A stretch of 64,000 bases of DNA from Saprospiraceae bacterium (GTDB lineage: Bacteria; Bacteroidota; Bacteroidia; Chitinophagales; Saprospiraceae): NCBI GenBank assembly GCA_019187225.1, contig JABAQQ010000004.1, positions 62,001 through 126,000 on the forward strand. Reading direction: 5' to 3'. Shown one piece after another: positions 27,444 to 35,160 of this stretch. The position numbers and the translations under genes are program-made. Position 1 is the first letter of the stretch. Every line of letters starts with the position of its first letter. Below the pieces are notes generated by a model that had not been told where the DNA came from, made no database searches, and was given only the letters and a program-made list of their open reading frames with translations.

Positions 27444-29723
27444 CTATATTTTTGTTACAGGGAAAGTCTGGAGATAACCATCGCAGGTGATTCGTACAAA
27501 ATAATTACCGGCTGGAAGATCCGAACAATCAAGTCGCAATTGTTCAGAAAAATTACCCTGAACGCCGGCTACTTTTAAAGAATATACATTCAACAATTCT
27601 ACAGTGAATCCGGTAGCGGAAGAATTATTTTTTATTGGAGGAATAATCCTTAGCACATTTTTGATCGGATTAGGATTCACTTTGAACTCATCCGTAGGAT
27701 TACCGGTGAAACCAACGAGAGAAAACCGGTAGGTTCTTGACTTGCCAGCGCATTCCCCTTCTAAAAAATCAAATTGAAAAACTACATCAGCACTACTCTG
27801 AAAAATATTTATTGAATTGCCGTTAACACTCCAGAGAGCTTGGCCTGACACTATGTTCCATGAAAAACCCGTTCCCGGGGGCAGATCGAGGTTGACTGTA
27901 TAGCTTGAAGTATACATTGGATTATAACTCTGCAGAGGCTGACCCTCTACAACAAACGGCGAAGAAATGGTTCCGCTTACATAACAGGGATCCGACACCT
28001 GGATCGTCATATAATAAGTCATAACCGCCCCATCGCAACGGATTACCGATGCTGCCAGGACTACAGTGCCAGGTTGTTCAAAAGAGAGGTTAACTATATT
28101 GGGATCATTGGTTGGAATAATTGTGGCTGCTCCCGACGCAATGCTCCAATTGACATCTGTATAGTAAAAGGGATTTTCATACAATCCATATTCTTCCAAT
28201 GCCGGCAATTCTTTCACATTTCCATTTCCGTAAATTGGATTGCTTTCGTTGTTATAACATTTCATACACCTTCTAACCTCCATGGAATAACACTTGTTTC
28301 TGTAATCGATCTCCCAGTTAATGTTTTGTTTACGGGAAATCACTAAATAATGTTGATGACCCGGATTCACAGCAAAGAATGGTCGCCCATAATCTGCCTG
28401 TAATGGGTCATCATAAAAATAATACATAGGAACTTCCGTAAAGTTTTCATCATATATTTTAACCGGCATATCTGCCAGTTGTTCAAACCAATCATCCTGG
28501 TAAGTTGGAACAAGAGGATGATCCACCAGTACTTGTATTCGTTCGCAAGGAGGAATAAATGCATAATAATCTACATCCGTTAAGGTGCTAATGCTGGCTG
28601 AATAATTCTGGTCGAGGGAAATTGGAGTGGCTTCTGCAAATGAGTTATTATTTTCGTATATATCGCAATTTGTTTTAAATTTCCAGACCTGGGAATTGTA
28701 GGAACATTGTGCTGAGGGATTGCAATTAGGGGTTACCCTTACATTGTACGGTAAATTTGGAAAAAGCCCGGTAATCGTATAACTTAAATCCGATGTAGTT
28801 GCGGAAAAGGTTTGCGCCGGTACGACCCACCAACTTATCGTATAATTATCCGGTGGATATTGGCCGTTTGGCCCCCAGTAAACCGTAGCACTCGTGCCGG
28901 TAATATCGGTTACGTTTGTAATATTGACAGAGCAATCACTCGTCTTAAAAGTAATTGTTTTGGACGCGACGCCACAAACTCCCGGAACTGTAACTTTAAA
29001 TTCATATTCTGTGCATGGGTCTAACCCTGTCAAAATATATTCCGGATAGGATGCATCCGGCAAGACTATCCAATCACTTGGCGGCGAAGTTTTGCGGCGA
29101 TAGGCCACCTGCACATCACCGGAAGGTTTGGCGTTGTACGTCCATGATATATGTGCAGTCTGATTGACAAGATTGATATTTGTGACCTCCATATTGTTGA
29201 TCCAGGGGCCTGGGCAAAGTTTATAAGTCCATGGACGGGTCACGTTATTCATTGGTTCGCCGTTCAAAAAATTTTCAACCTGCGTGTAAGCGTCACAACC
29301 AGGGTAAGGGCATGGACAATTGACCCTGAACTCATATTCCACACCTGGTAAAAGCCCATAAACTGTAACAATATAATCACTAATATCATTCCACACGGAA
29401 GTCTCGGACACTTGCCATGGGTCCGAAGAACCGGCTACCCGGTATAACACATGGTAAAAGTACTCATCATACATATCGAACAGATCCATCGGAAGGCCCA
29501 AACAACTGAATTGAAAATTATAATGGTAACTGACCAACTCGTCATATTCATTGTATACCGGATCGATGTAATTGTAGCCCGGAGGCTGGATTTCTTCGCC
29601 ATTACAATAGCATTGGGCGTCAATAGAGTTCTGTGGGAATAAAAACAGAAAAAAAAACAGGGCAGTCCATGGCCAATTCTTATTTTCGGACCATTGGAAG
29701 GTGCAGGAGGAGGCATTTTTCAT
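27444..29723 (-). CDS. T9SS-secreted protein with fibronectin type III domains
   Basis: This 759-residue protein has a somewhat long N-terminus with a hydrophobic signal (WTALFFFLFLFPQNSIDAQ). FN3-like domains lie at about 165-265 and 265-360 (TGLDPCTEYEFKVTVPGVCG; ITGTSATVYWGPNG; ITGLFPNLPYNVRVTPNC), with an earlier FN3-like region around 60-150 (LLPGVEYEFRVNCPCPYPGC). A PPC-like domain (ENNNSFAEATPISL, DVDYYAFIPPCERIQVLV) precedes Ig-like modules and a T9SS tail (KVNPNPIKNVLRIIPP to LPAGNYFVRIT). It is secreted or on the surface, with no enzyme motif. Codons are visibly AT-richer than in the neighbouring giant genes, suggesting recent acquisition or relaxed selection. Confidence 0.85.
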   Translation of the reverse strand: MKNASSCTFQWSENKNWPWTALFFFLFLFPQNSIDAQCYCNGEEIQPPGYNYIDPVYNEYDELVSYHYNFQFSCLGLPMDLFDMYDEYFYHVLYRVAGSSDPWQVSETSVWNDISDYIVTVYGLLPGVEYEFRVNCPCPYPGCDAYTQVENFLNGEPMNNVTRPWTYKLCPGPWINNMEVTNINLVNQTAHISWTYNAKPSGDVQVAYRRKTSPPSDWIVLPDASYPEYILTGLDPCTEYEFKVTVPGVCGVASKTITFKTSDCSVNITNVTDITGTSATVYWGPNGQYPPDNYTISWWVVPAQTFSATTSDLSYTITGLFPNLPYNVRVTPNCNPSAQCSYNSQVWKFKTNCDIYENNNSFAEATPISLDQNYSASISTLTDVDYYAFIPPCERIQVLVDHPLVPTYQDDWFEQLADMPVKIYDENFTEVPMYYFYDDPLQADYGRPFFAVNPGHQHYLVISRKQNINWEIDYRNKCYSMEVRRCMKCYNNESNPIYGNGNVKELPALEEYGLYENPFYYTDVNWSIASGAATIIPTNDPNIVNLSFEQPGTVVLAASVIRCDGAVMTYYMTIQVSDPCYVSGTISSPFVVEGQPLQSYNPMYTSSYTVNLDLPPGTGFSWNIVSGQALWSVNGNSINIFQSSADVVFQFDFLEGECAGKSRTYRFSLVGFTGNPTDEFKVNPNPIKNVLRIIPPIKNNSSATGFTVELLNVYSLKVAGVQGNFSEQLRLDCSDLPAGNYFVRITCDGYLQTFPVTKI

Positions 29724-29811
29724 CGAAAAAACATTTTGTGTTACATTATAAACTAAATGTGTTGACCCGGATATTCAACACTTCTGAAAAAATTCAAATA
29801 AAACCTATTCA

Positions 29812-29842
29812 CAAAAATAGCTCTCTCGTTTTTCGACTCAAA
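29812..29842 (-). promoter_or_regulatory. Candidate promoter of the FN3/T9SS gene
   Basis: On the reverse strand TTTG (29842-29839) is followed after 19 nt by TATTTTTG (29819-29812). Both elements and the spacing match the Bacteroidota consensus. Predicted start near 29805, giving a leader of about 80 nt. Confidence 0.58.
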
Positions 29843-30146
29843 GCGTAAAATAATAAGTGTGTTTATCCAATCGATAACCGTGTAATATGTGGAGTTTTTC
29901 GCTATGTGCATTTCCGAGCAGACACCTGGCGGCTCCGGTATTTCGTTCCTAGGATTGGGCGGCAAATGAAATTGGGTAGGTTAAAGGCTGTAGAAAAAAG
30001 AAGCGGAAAAAATTATAGTGAGTCATTTTTCAACCCTTTTCCCTTTCTTTGCCCCGGCGCTTCAAAGAAAAACTAAACAGTCTGTACAAACATTTGCCAC
30101 ATCCCGCTGTTTCTTAGCCAATAATCGAAAGGCAAAATCTCCGGCC
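29843..30146. other. Intergenic stretch without recognised gene
   Basis: About 300 bp between the FN3 gene promoter and the ATG at 30147. A frame that runs into the next gene from 30018 lacks a signal or conserved start and is probably not translated. I see no convincing RNA gene or repeat here; a CTTTCTTTGCC run near 30043 could be part of a weak promoter for the downstream gene. Confidence 0.5.
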
Positions 30147-30587
30147 ATGCAAACGAACGAACAAGTAGATGTCATCATCTACCGCGTCGGCGAAAAAGGA
30201 CTTGAAGTCTTTTTAGTCAATCCTGCTGAACAGCAAGACACCGAAAACCAGTGGAAAACGCCGACCGCTACCGACAATGCGCCGGAACGCCTCGCCAACT
30301 GCATCCAACTCGACCCAGTCACAGACGCCAACGGCGAATCGCGCAAAGCCATCGCCATCGAAGCCGACTGGCACGAAATCCCCTCCCTCCGCGCCCTCAT
30401 GTACGAAGATTACCGGGTAGCTAAGGAAAAAGCCAAGCAGCACATCAAAAATCTGGTTCCGGATTTAGACAAAGGCGCCTTTTTTGCAGTCAAAGAAGCC
30501 CTCAAGCGGGTCATGCCGGAGCAATATGCCTACCTGAAAGAGTTGAAAGACATTTTGTTGGAGAAAAACTCCACTAAATATCTCTGA
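30147..30587 (+). CDS. Nudix-fold-like small cytoplasmic protein lacking the Nudix box
   Basis: This is a 146-residue protein from the ATG at 30147 (MQTNEQVDVIIYRVGEKGLEVFLV). The opening strand pair VIIYRVGEKGLEVFLVNP and the following QWKTPTA look like the first strands of Nudix hydrolases such as ApaH-type Ap4A enzymes. The diagnostic GX5EX7REUXEEXGU helix is absent, and the C-terminal half is a charged helix-rich region (EDYRVAKEKAKQHIKNLV, YLKELKDILLEKN). It may be a degenerate or regulatory Nudix relative; the assignment is tentative. It ends 4 bp from the convergent membrane protein gene. Confidence 0.6.
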   Translation: MQTNEQVDVIIYRVGEKGLEVFLVNPAEQQDTENQWKTPTATDNAPERLANCIQLDPVTDANGESRKAIAIEADWHEIPSLRALMYEDYRVAKEKAKQHIKNLVPDLDKGAFFAVKEALKRVMPEQYAYLKELKDILLEKNSTKYL

Positions 30588-30591
30588 TTCC

Positions 30592-31101
30592 CTACCCTTT
30601 CCCGTTTTCCGACTTGCCTTCGAAGAGGGCCAGGATGATGTTGCCCATGTAAACGCCCAGCGCCGATTCCACGAAGGTGAGGAACATGGTCATATCCTGA
30701 AAGTTGAGGATATTGGGCGCCAGCGCCTTGAGCGAGATCAGGCTGAGCACGATGATGAAATGGCCGTTGACGAGCCATTTGACGAGGCTGCTGATCGGCG
30801 CATTGCTTTGAACATTCAGATTGGGTTCGGTGATGCTGCGTCCCAAAAAGCGGAATACGGCGCCTCCATAGAGCGCTGTCACAGGGGCCAGAATGCCCAT
30901 GAGCGAAGTAAACTCTTCGAAGTCGAATCCGCGCAAAATGTAAAAAATGCACGAAACGCCGATGAGCGCGAAGTGATACACCAATATCAGCCTGGCGATG
31001 CGGGTACGCGGCGATAGTTGGCCCTGGTCGGAGGCGGAGTTAGTTGTCGTTTCAGTATTTGCCACTGGCGTTGCCATGGTCCGTGTGCTGCTGGTTGTCA
31101 T
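30592..31101 (-). CDS. Small integral membrane protein, unknown function
   Basis: This 169-residue protein has a polar Thr/Ser-rich N-terminus of about 35 residues, then four hydrophobic segments (ILVYHFALIGVSCIFYIL, LMGILAPVTALYGGAVF, HFIIVLSLISLKALAP, MFLTFVESALGVYMGNIILAL) and a charged tail. No family motif is recognised. Its ATG overlaps the stop of the upstream secreted protein gene by 4 bp (ATGA), so the two are translationally coupled in one operon. Confidence 0.75.
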   Translation of the reverse strand: MTTSSTRTMATPVANTETTTNSASDQGQLSPRTRIARLILVYHFALIGVSCIFYILRGFDFEEFTSLMGILAPVTALYGGAVFRFLGRSITEPNLNVQSNAPISSLVKWLVNGHFIIVLSLISLKALAPNILNFQDMTMFLTFVESALGVYMGNIILALFEGKSENGKG

Positions 31102-32024
31102 TGGCGAAGGTAATCCGTTAATTTTTTAAAGAGGCGTTTCTGGTATTCTTCCAGATTGCTCTTGTAACGCAAATCCATGTCTTTATAGTCGTTTTTGCGG
31201 GGGGGAAAAATGATACCGGAGCCATATTTTCCCTGAAATTCCCAGGAAAGTTCCACATCATTGCCTTTTTGCAGGCCTTTTACGTAGATGCGGTGGTATT
31301 CGAAGAAACCGTCGGGGCAAATTTCGTAATTCAGATGGGTCACTTCCAACACAAATTCATCGTAGGTCGTGTAAGAAGTATCCACTTTGGCGCGCCAGAG
31401 GATCGGAGTGCCTTTCATTTTGTAAAAATTGGTCAGATAACGGCGGGCGTTGCCGCACACTGTACTCACTTTTTTGTTCGGCACCATAAATTTATTGTCG
31501 CCGGTATTCACCCCCTGCAAAGAAGAAGGCGTGCTCACGTCAACCACTGTACCATCGCGGATGCTGCGCTGTTCCACAGGCACTTTCCCTTCGCGGCTGT
31601 AAACTTTGGCTAAAAAGTGCGCCGGATCGTGGCAACGCACCACAACCTCGGCCTGGCCGGGCGGCACTTCGGAGAGAAAAGCCCATTTGTGCAACAGGCG
31701 TTCGTGAAAAAACTGGCCGTTCACCCTTTTGTTCCCCTGTTCGAGTTTCGTCCAGGCGCATTGGATGGAATCGCAGGCCCGTTTGCTGTCGAAGGCCGGG
31801 CGCAGGAAAAGGGTCACTTTTCTGGCGCTTACAGCCACGCTGTCGGCCCTGAATATCCGGTCTAACTGGTTTTGCCGGAGCCAAAGACCGAATTCGTTCC
31901 TTTTCTTTTGGAAAAATACTTTGTCCTTTCGAAGATCGGTTGATGGTTGCGCCCCTGCCCGGATAGCGCTGAAGCAGGACAAAAAGCAGGTCAGGAAGAT
32001 TAGCCATAAAAGGCGGAAGGCCAT
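31098..32024 (-). CDS. Secreted protein, unknown function
   Basis: This 308-residue protein has a signal peptide (FRLLWLIFLTCFLSCFSAIRAGAQ) and a mature part with no clear enzyme motif. Conserved-looking stretches include PGQAEVVVRCHDPAHFLAK, CGNARRYLTNFYKMKGTP and VTHLNYEICPDGFFEYHRIYVKGL. The C-terminus is a helical tail (YKSNLEEYQKRLFKKLTDYL). It overlaps the small membrane protein gene by 4 bp, so the pair is probably cotranscribed and may act together at the envelope. The start is the ATG at 32024, which directly begins the signal peptide. Confidence 0.75.
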   Translation of the reverse strand: MAFRLLWLIFLTCFLSCFSAIRAGAQPSTDLRKDKVFFQKKRNEFGLWLRQNQLDRIFRADSVAVSARKVTLFLRPAFDSKRACDSIQCAWTKLEQGNKRVNGQFFHERLLHKWAFLSEVPPGQAEVVVRCHDPAHFLAKVYSREGKVPVEQRSIRDGTVVDVSTPSSLQGVNTGDNKFMVPNKKVSTVCGNARRYLTNFYKMKGTPILWRAKVDTSYTTYDEFVLEVTHLNYEICPDGFFEYHRIYVKGLQKGNDVELSWEFQGKYGSGIIFPPRKNDYKDMDLRYKSNLEEYQKRLFKKLTDYLRQ

Positions 32025-32115
32025 TGCGGAAGTTTTTGTTGTGTGCGGATGAATGACGCTGGCCCGATACCGCTTATTTTCAGGGAATTTCGGTTTAACA
32101 TTTGCATAATGTATG

Positions 32116-32173
32116 CCGGAAGTCCGTTCCGGCAGAGTTTCACCTTAGGCCCAACGCCGGAACGGACTTCCGG
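32116..32173. terminator. Inverted repeat downstream of yicC
   Basis: CCGGAAGTCCGTTCCGGC (32116-32133) and its exact complement at 32156-32173 form an 18-bp stem with a 22-nt loop. Each arm is itself nearly palindromic (CCGGAA and TTCCGG), so the DNA can form cruciform or two-hairpin forms. It lies 7 bp from the yicC stop on the reverse strand and upstream of the secreted protein gene. No T-run is present. Confidence 0.6.
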
Positions 32174-32179
32174 TGTACG

Positions 32180-33055
32180 TCAAAGTACATTCGCCAATTG
32201 TTCTTTTATCTTCTCCAATTCATCTTTCATCTGTACCACCAATTTCTGGATATCTGCATCATAAGCCTTTGCGCCGAGTGTGTTGATCTCGCGGCCCATT
32301 TCCTGTGAAATAAAACCCAGCGAACGACCGGCGGATTGTTTGGCGTTTTCAATCTGTTCGAGAAAATATTTGCAGTGTTGTTCCAGGCGCACCTTTTCTT
32401 CTGTTACGTCCATCTTTTCCAAATAATAAAGGATTTCCTGCTCAAACCGGTTGGCATCGAGGTTTTCCTTGCCAAATACCTCTTCCATGTTGTTGCGCAT
32501 ACGCTCGCGCATCCGGGTGAATCGCTCTTGTTCGAATGGGGTTACTTCACCCAACAACAGCAGGATATTGGCCACACGCAGCCGCAGATCGGCTTCCAAT
32601 GCCTTGCCTTCCTGACGACGGAAGTGGTGAAGGTGTTCGAGCGCGCGGGTCACCGTTTCACAAACGGCTGCCCACTCATCTTCATCCACCTCGCCGCTGG
32701 GAGCTGCCACAACGTTAGGGATGCGCAGAATGGCCTGAAGCATATCGGTCTGACCGATACCCAGATCCCGGGCGATCCGGTTGAGCTCGCGGTGATACCC
32801 TCTGAACAAAGCTTCGTTGAGGCTTACCGTAGCCGCCCCGTCGGCATTTTGCACATCCACCACCACATCGAGCTTGCCCCGTTCGGCGTGGTCGGTCACG
32901 AGTTTGCGCAGTTCGACTTCTTTTTCCTTATAATCTCCGGGCAACCGGAGTTTCAGGTCGGTCATTTTAGAATTGAGCGCCCGCACTTCTGCGTTGATGG
33001 TTTTTTCGCCGAAACTGCCGGAAGCACGGCCATAGCCGGTCATGGAGAGAAGCAT
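32180..33055 (-). CDS. yicC: YicC-family endoribonuclease
   Basis: This 291-residue protein starts MLLSMTGYGRASGSF, the hallmark YicC N-terminus. It contains ERGKLDVVVDVQN, DEDEWAAVCETVTRALEHL, REGKALEADL, EQEILYYLEKMDVTEEKVRL and the conserved ending GRSLGFISQEMGREINTLGAKA. YicC proteins are stress-linked RNases that take part in small-RNA turnover. The ATG at 33055 fits exactly. A longer frame to 33334 translates a hexanucleotide repeat as an Ala-Val run and is rejected. A perfect TACTTTTG box (33189-33196, reverse strand) lies upstream, which would put the repeat tract inside the leader. Confidence 0.95.
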   Translation of the reverse strand: MLLSMTGYGRASGSFGEKTINAEVRALNSKMTDLKLRLPGDYKEKEVELRKLVTDHAERGKLDVVVDVQNADGAATVSLNEALFRGYHRELNRIARDLGIGQTDMLQAILRIPNVVAAPSGEVDEDEWAAVCETVTRALEHLHHFRRQEGKALEADLRLRVANILLLLGEVTPFEQERFTRMRERMRNNMEEVFGKENLDANRFEQEILYYLEKMDVTEEKVRLEQHCKYFLEQIENAKQSAGRSLGFISQEMGREINTLGAKAYDADIQKLVVQMKDELEKIKEQLANVL

Positions 33056-33110
33056 ACCGATAACAATGATAACTATGAATGATGAATGATGAATATGAAC
33101 ACGCTCCGTC

Positions 33111-33178
33111 ACTGCCCACTGCCCACTGCTACTGCCACTGCCTACTGCCACTGCCACTGCCACTGCCACTGCCACTGC
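33111..33178. repeat. Hexanucleotide microsatellite (ACTGCC)n in the yicC leader
   Basis: About eleven near-perfect copies of a six-base unit read CACTGC/CTGCCA on the plus strand, purest at 33146-33178. A short GATGAAT reiteration adjoins it at 33079-33096. It lies between the yicC -7 box and its start codon. Repeat number could vary by slippage. Confidence 0.8.
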
Positions 33179-33366
33179 AAAGGAGGAGCAAAAGTATGAA
33201 AAACCGCCGGGCACCGGAGCCAAGAGAAATTTTTTAAGTAAAATGTTTGTAAAGTGCTGAATTTGAGCGAGTTTTCGGCGCGAAATTGAGAAAGTGCGTT
33301 TTTCAGCCCTGAAATGATTTTCTTTGATATTCAAGACGATAGAAACCGGAAATTTTCAGGGAAAAG

Positions 33367-33397
33367 TTTGCTGGGGTGAAAAATTGTGCGAACTTTG
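33367..33397 (+). promoter_or_regulatory. Candidate promoter of the HU-family gene
   Basis: TTTG at 33367-33370 is followed after 19 nt by GAACTTTG at 33390-33397, one base from TAnnTTTG with correct spacing. Start near 33404, about 57 nt before the ATG. Confidence 0.5.
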
Positions 33398-33460
33398 CGT
33401 CTCTTTTTCGAGAATACCCATTTTTCGTTCATAATTCATTCAAAATCAACGAAATAAAAC

Positions 33461-33760
33461 ATGAGAAAGGCTGACCTTGTGAACGCTATTTCCGAAAAAA
33501 CCGGCGTCGCCAAAGTGGACGTCCTCGTCGCGCTCGAGGAACTTTTTAAAGAAATCAAGTCCACCATGACCAATGGCGAAAATGTATATATCCGCGGCTT
33601 CGGCAGCTTCGTGATAAAAAAACGCGCCAAAAAAGTGGGCCGCCACATCAAAAAAGGCAAGTCCATCGAAATCCCCGAACACTATATCCCATCGTTCAAA
33701 CCGGCAAAAGTGTTCACCGAACAAGTGAAGAAAAAAGTTCATTCTTTGCCGAAAGACTAA
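33461..33760 (+). CDS. HU/IHF-family nucleoid protein
   Basis: This 99-residue basic protein begins MRKADLVNAISEKTGVAK and has the DNA-binding arm signature ENVYIRGFGSFVIKKRAKKVGR. It is followed by KGKSIEIPEHYIPSFKPAK, where the intercalating proline region sits. Size and order match HU/IHF subunits that bend and compact DNA as dimers. The family is usually present in several copies in Bacteroidota, so I give no specific symbol. It has its own predicted promoter, and an imperfect inverted repeat follows the stop. Confidence 0.95.
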   Translation: MRKADLVNAISEKTGVAKVDVLVALEELFKEIKSTMTNGENVYIRGFGSFVIKKRAKKVGRHIKKGKSIEIPEHYIPSFKPAKVFTEQVKKKVHSLPKD

Positions 33761-33765
33761 GAGAT

Positions 33766-33852
33766 GTTGAGAAAGGTTAAGAAAAATTGAGATAGTTGAG
33801 TTCCTGGTTGTACCCTTCTGAACTTTCTCACCCCTTCTCATCCTTTCTCAAC
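33766..33852. repeat. Imperfect inverted repeat after the HU gene
   Basis: GTTGAGAAAGG at 33766 pairs with CCTTTCTCAAC ending at 33852. The inner parts repeat GAGAA/TTCTC words with mismatches, giving two arms of about 27 nt. It probably ends or protects the HU mRNA. Confidence 0.5.
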
Positions 33853-33863
33853 CAATTTTCTTG

Positions 33864-34646
33864 ATGAATAAAGCACAATATCTGGCTGTTTTGGCTGCAT
33901 TGGCCTTGTTTTTGGGCCTTTACTTCGGATTTGATACCAAAACGGACAAGCAGAAAACGACGGAACGTTCACGGTCGCTTCAGGCTGAAAGTACGGGTTT
34001 TGAGACCATAGTAGCCGACGCAAAAGCGCATTTGGATGCTTCTCAATCCACGCAGGTGGCCGAACGGGAGCAAGCGCTTGAAAAAGCCGCCTCTGACGCC
34101 GACCGGATTTCCGCTTTGAAACGGCTTTCCGGGTTGTGGTATGAATTTGGACAAATACCTGTCGCCGGCGGTTTTGCCGAACAGGCAGCCGAACTCGAAA
34201 ACGCGGATTCTTCATGGTCGGTCGCAGGCGCCACTTTTTTCAATGGACTAATGGCGTCTCAAGACCCTGTTGTCCGTCGGTATTGTGCCGATCATGCCGT
34301 TAAAGCCTTCGAAAGCGCCGCTTCGCTCAACCCCGCACAGGTGGAACACCGCGTCAACCTCGCGTTGGTGTACGCAGAAAACCCGCCACCTGACAATCCG
34401 ATGCAAGCGGTACTGATGTTGCGGGAGCTCGAAAACAAATATCCGGATCATCCGGCTGTTTATAACGCCCTGGGGCGTTTGGCCATTAAAACCGGCCAAT
34501 GGCAACGGGCCGTGGAACGCTTAGAAAAAGCCTGGGCACTCGATAAAAACAACCTCAATACACCCTGCCTTCTGGCAAAAGCTTATGAAGGCGCAGGAAA
34601 CATCACAAAAGCAAACGAGTTTGCGGGTATTTGCAAAGCCCGGTAA
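33864..34646 (+). CDS. Membrane-anchored TPR protein
   Basis: This is a 260-residue protein from the ATG at 33864 (MNKAQYLAVLAALALFLGLYFGF), which gives an N-terminal hydrophobic anchor. A charged coiled region (about 30-80) leads into TPR-type helices: SWSVAGATFFNGLM, AVKAFESAASLNPAQVEHRVNLALVYAE, VYNALGRLAIKTGQWQRAVERLEKAWALDKNN and LAKAYEGAGNITKANEFA. It is likely held at the inner membrane with the repeats facing the periplasm, acting as a protein-interaction scaffold. It has no enzyme motif. It sits between HU and the 30-residue peptide gene, all on the same strand. Confidence 0.85.
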   Translation: MNKAQYLAVLAALALFLGLYFGFDTKTDKQKTTERSRSLQAESTGFETIVADAKAHLDASQSTQVAEREQALEKAASDADRISALKRLSGLWYEFGQIPVAGGFAEQAAELENADSSWSVAGATFFNGLMASQDPVVRRYCADHAVKAFESAASLNPAQVEHRVNLALVYAENPPPDNPMQAVLMLRELENKYPDHPAVYNALGRLAIKTGQWQRAVERLEKAWALDKNNLNTPCLLAKAYEGAGNITKANEFAGICKAR

Positions 34647-34687
34647 CTCATAACACACATAACTCATAACTCATAACTCGTAGCAGT

Positions 34688-34780
34688 ATGCCTTGCGGAA
34701 AAAAACGTAAACGTCATAAAATCGCCACCCACAAGCGTAAGAAGCGCCTTCGTAAGAATCGCCATAAGAAGAAACGTTAG
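34688..34780 (+). CDS. 30-residue basic ribosomal-type peptide (AURKAIP1/COX24-like)
   Basis: ATG at 34688 to TAG at 34778-34780 encodes 30 residues beginning MPCGKKRKRHKIATHKRKKR. Lys, Arg and His make up most of it. This matches the tiny basic proteins annotated in Bacteroidota as AURKAIP1/COX24-domain proteins, which resemble small-subunit ribosomal peptides of mitochondria and actinobacteria (bS22-type). A strong terminator follows 82 bp downstream. A short direct repeat (ACTCATA words, about 34646-34679) precedes it. The family memory is mine and unverified, but a random ORF of this composition is very unlikely. Confidence 0.78.
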   Translation: MPCGKKRKRHKIATHKRKKRLRKNRHKKKR

Positions 34781-34861
34781 TAACTGAACCACAGGCATTT
34801 GGCATTCCGGTATTCCGGAACCGCCGTGCCGGGGTCAGCGCCAGACGCAACCGTCGAATCG

Positions 34862-34905
34862 AAAAAACTTTCCGGAAGCCCCTGACTGCTGCCGGAAAGT
34901 TTTTT
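34862..34905 (+). terminator. Strong rho-independent terminator
   Basis: AAAAAACTTTCCGG (34862-34875) and CCGGAAAGTTTTTT (34892-34905) are exact complements with a 16-nt loop, ending in six T on the plus strand. It ends the transcript of the 30-residue peptide gene. Confidence 0.85.
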
Positions 34906-35085
34906 CGCTGTCTGCCCTGTTTGGACATAATCAGTCCTCCTGATTGGCGACTCAACCGCCGTTCTTTGGCAAGTCCACCCCAATTTTGTTTTTGCTGCGC
35001 TTCGTGACCGCCCAAACAGGAAGCGATACAGCCCTCCTTGCCGAACGATACGACGCCCATCGCCCTCCCGGGGCGAGCGCCAATT

Positions 35086-35101
35086 TCGCAAACGTTTGCG
35101 A
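35086..35101. promoter_or_regulatory. Perfect palindrome resembling a LacI/PurR-family operator
   Basis: TCGCAAACGTTTGCGA is its own reverse complement and contains CGCAAACGTTTGCG, the pattern bound by E. coli PurR and related LacI-family repressors. It lies upstream of rng. Whether this organism has a matching regulator cannot be seen. Confidence 0.45.
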
Positions 35102-35116
35102 CGGTCTCTTTTTGAC

Positions 35117-35160
35117 GCCCGTGCCGACCCCGGTGCTCGGTGAAGGGCTTTTGCTTTTTT
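35117..35160 (+). terminator. Hairpin with T-run in the rng leader (possible attenuator)
   Basis: GCCC (35117-35120) pairs with GGGC (35145-35148), and CCGA (35124-35127) pairs with TCGG (35137-35140). The sequence then runs TTTTGCTTTTTTG. A transcript starting upstream could terminate here about 160 nt before rng begins. Confidence 0.42.

Noticed and set aside
29843-30146. Small RNA or tRNA gene
   Set aside because: No cloverleaf or stable conserved fold could be recognised by eye.
33056-33334. N-terminal extension of YicC containing an Ala-Val run
   Set aside because: The run is the translated ACTGCC microsatellite; the family N-terminus MLLSMTGYG begins at 33055.
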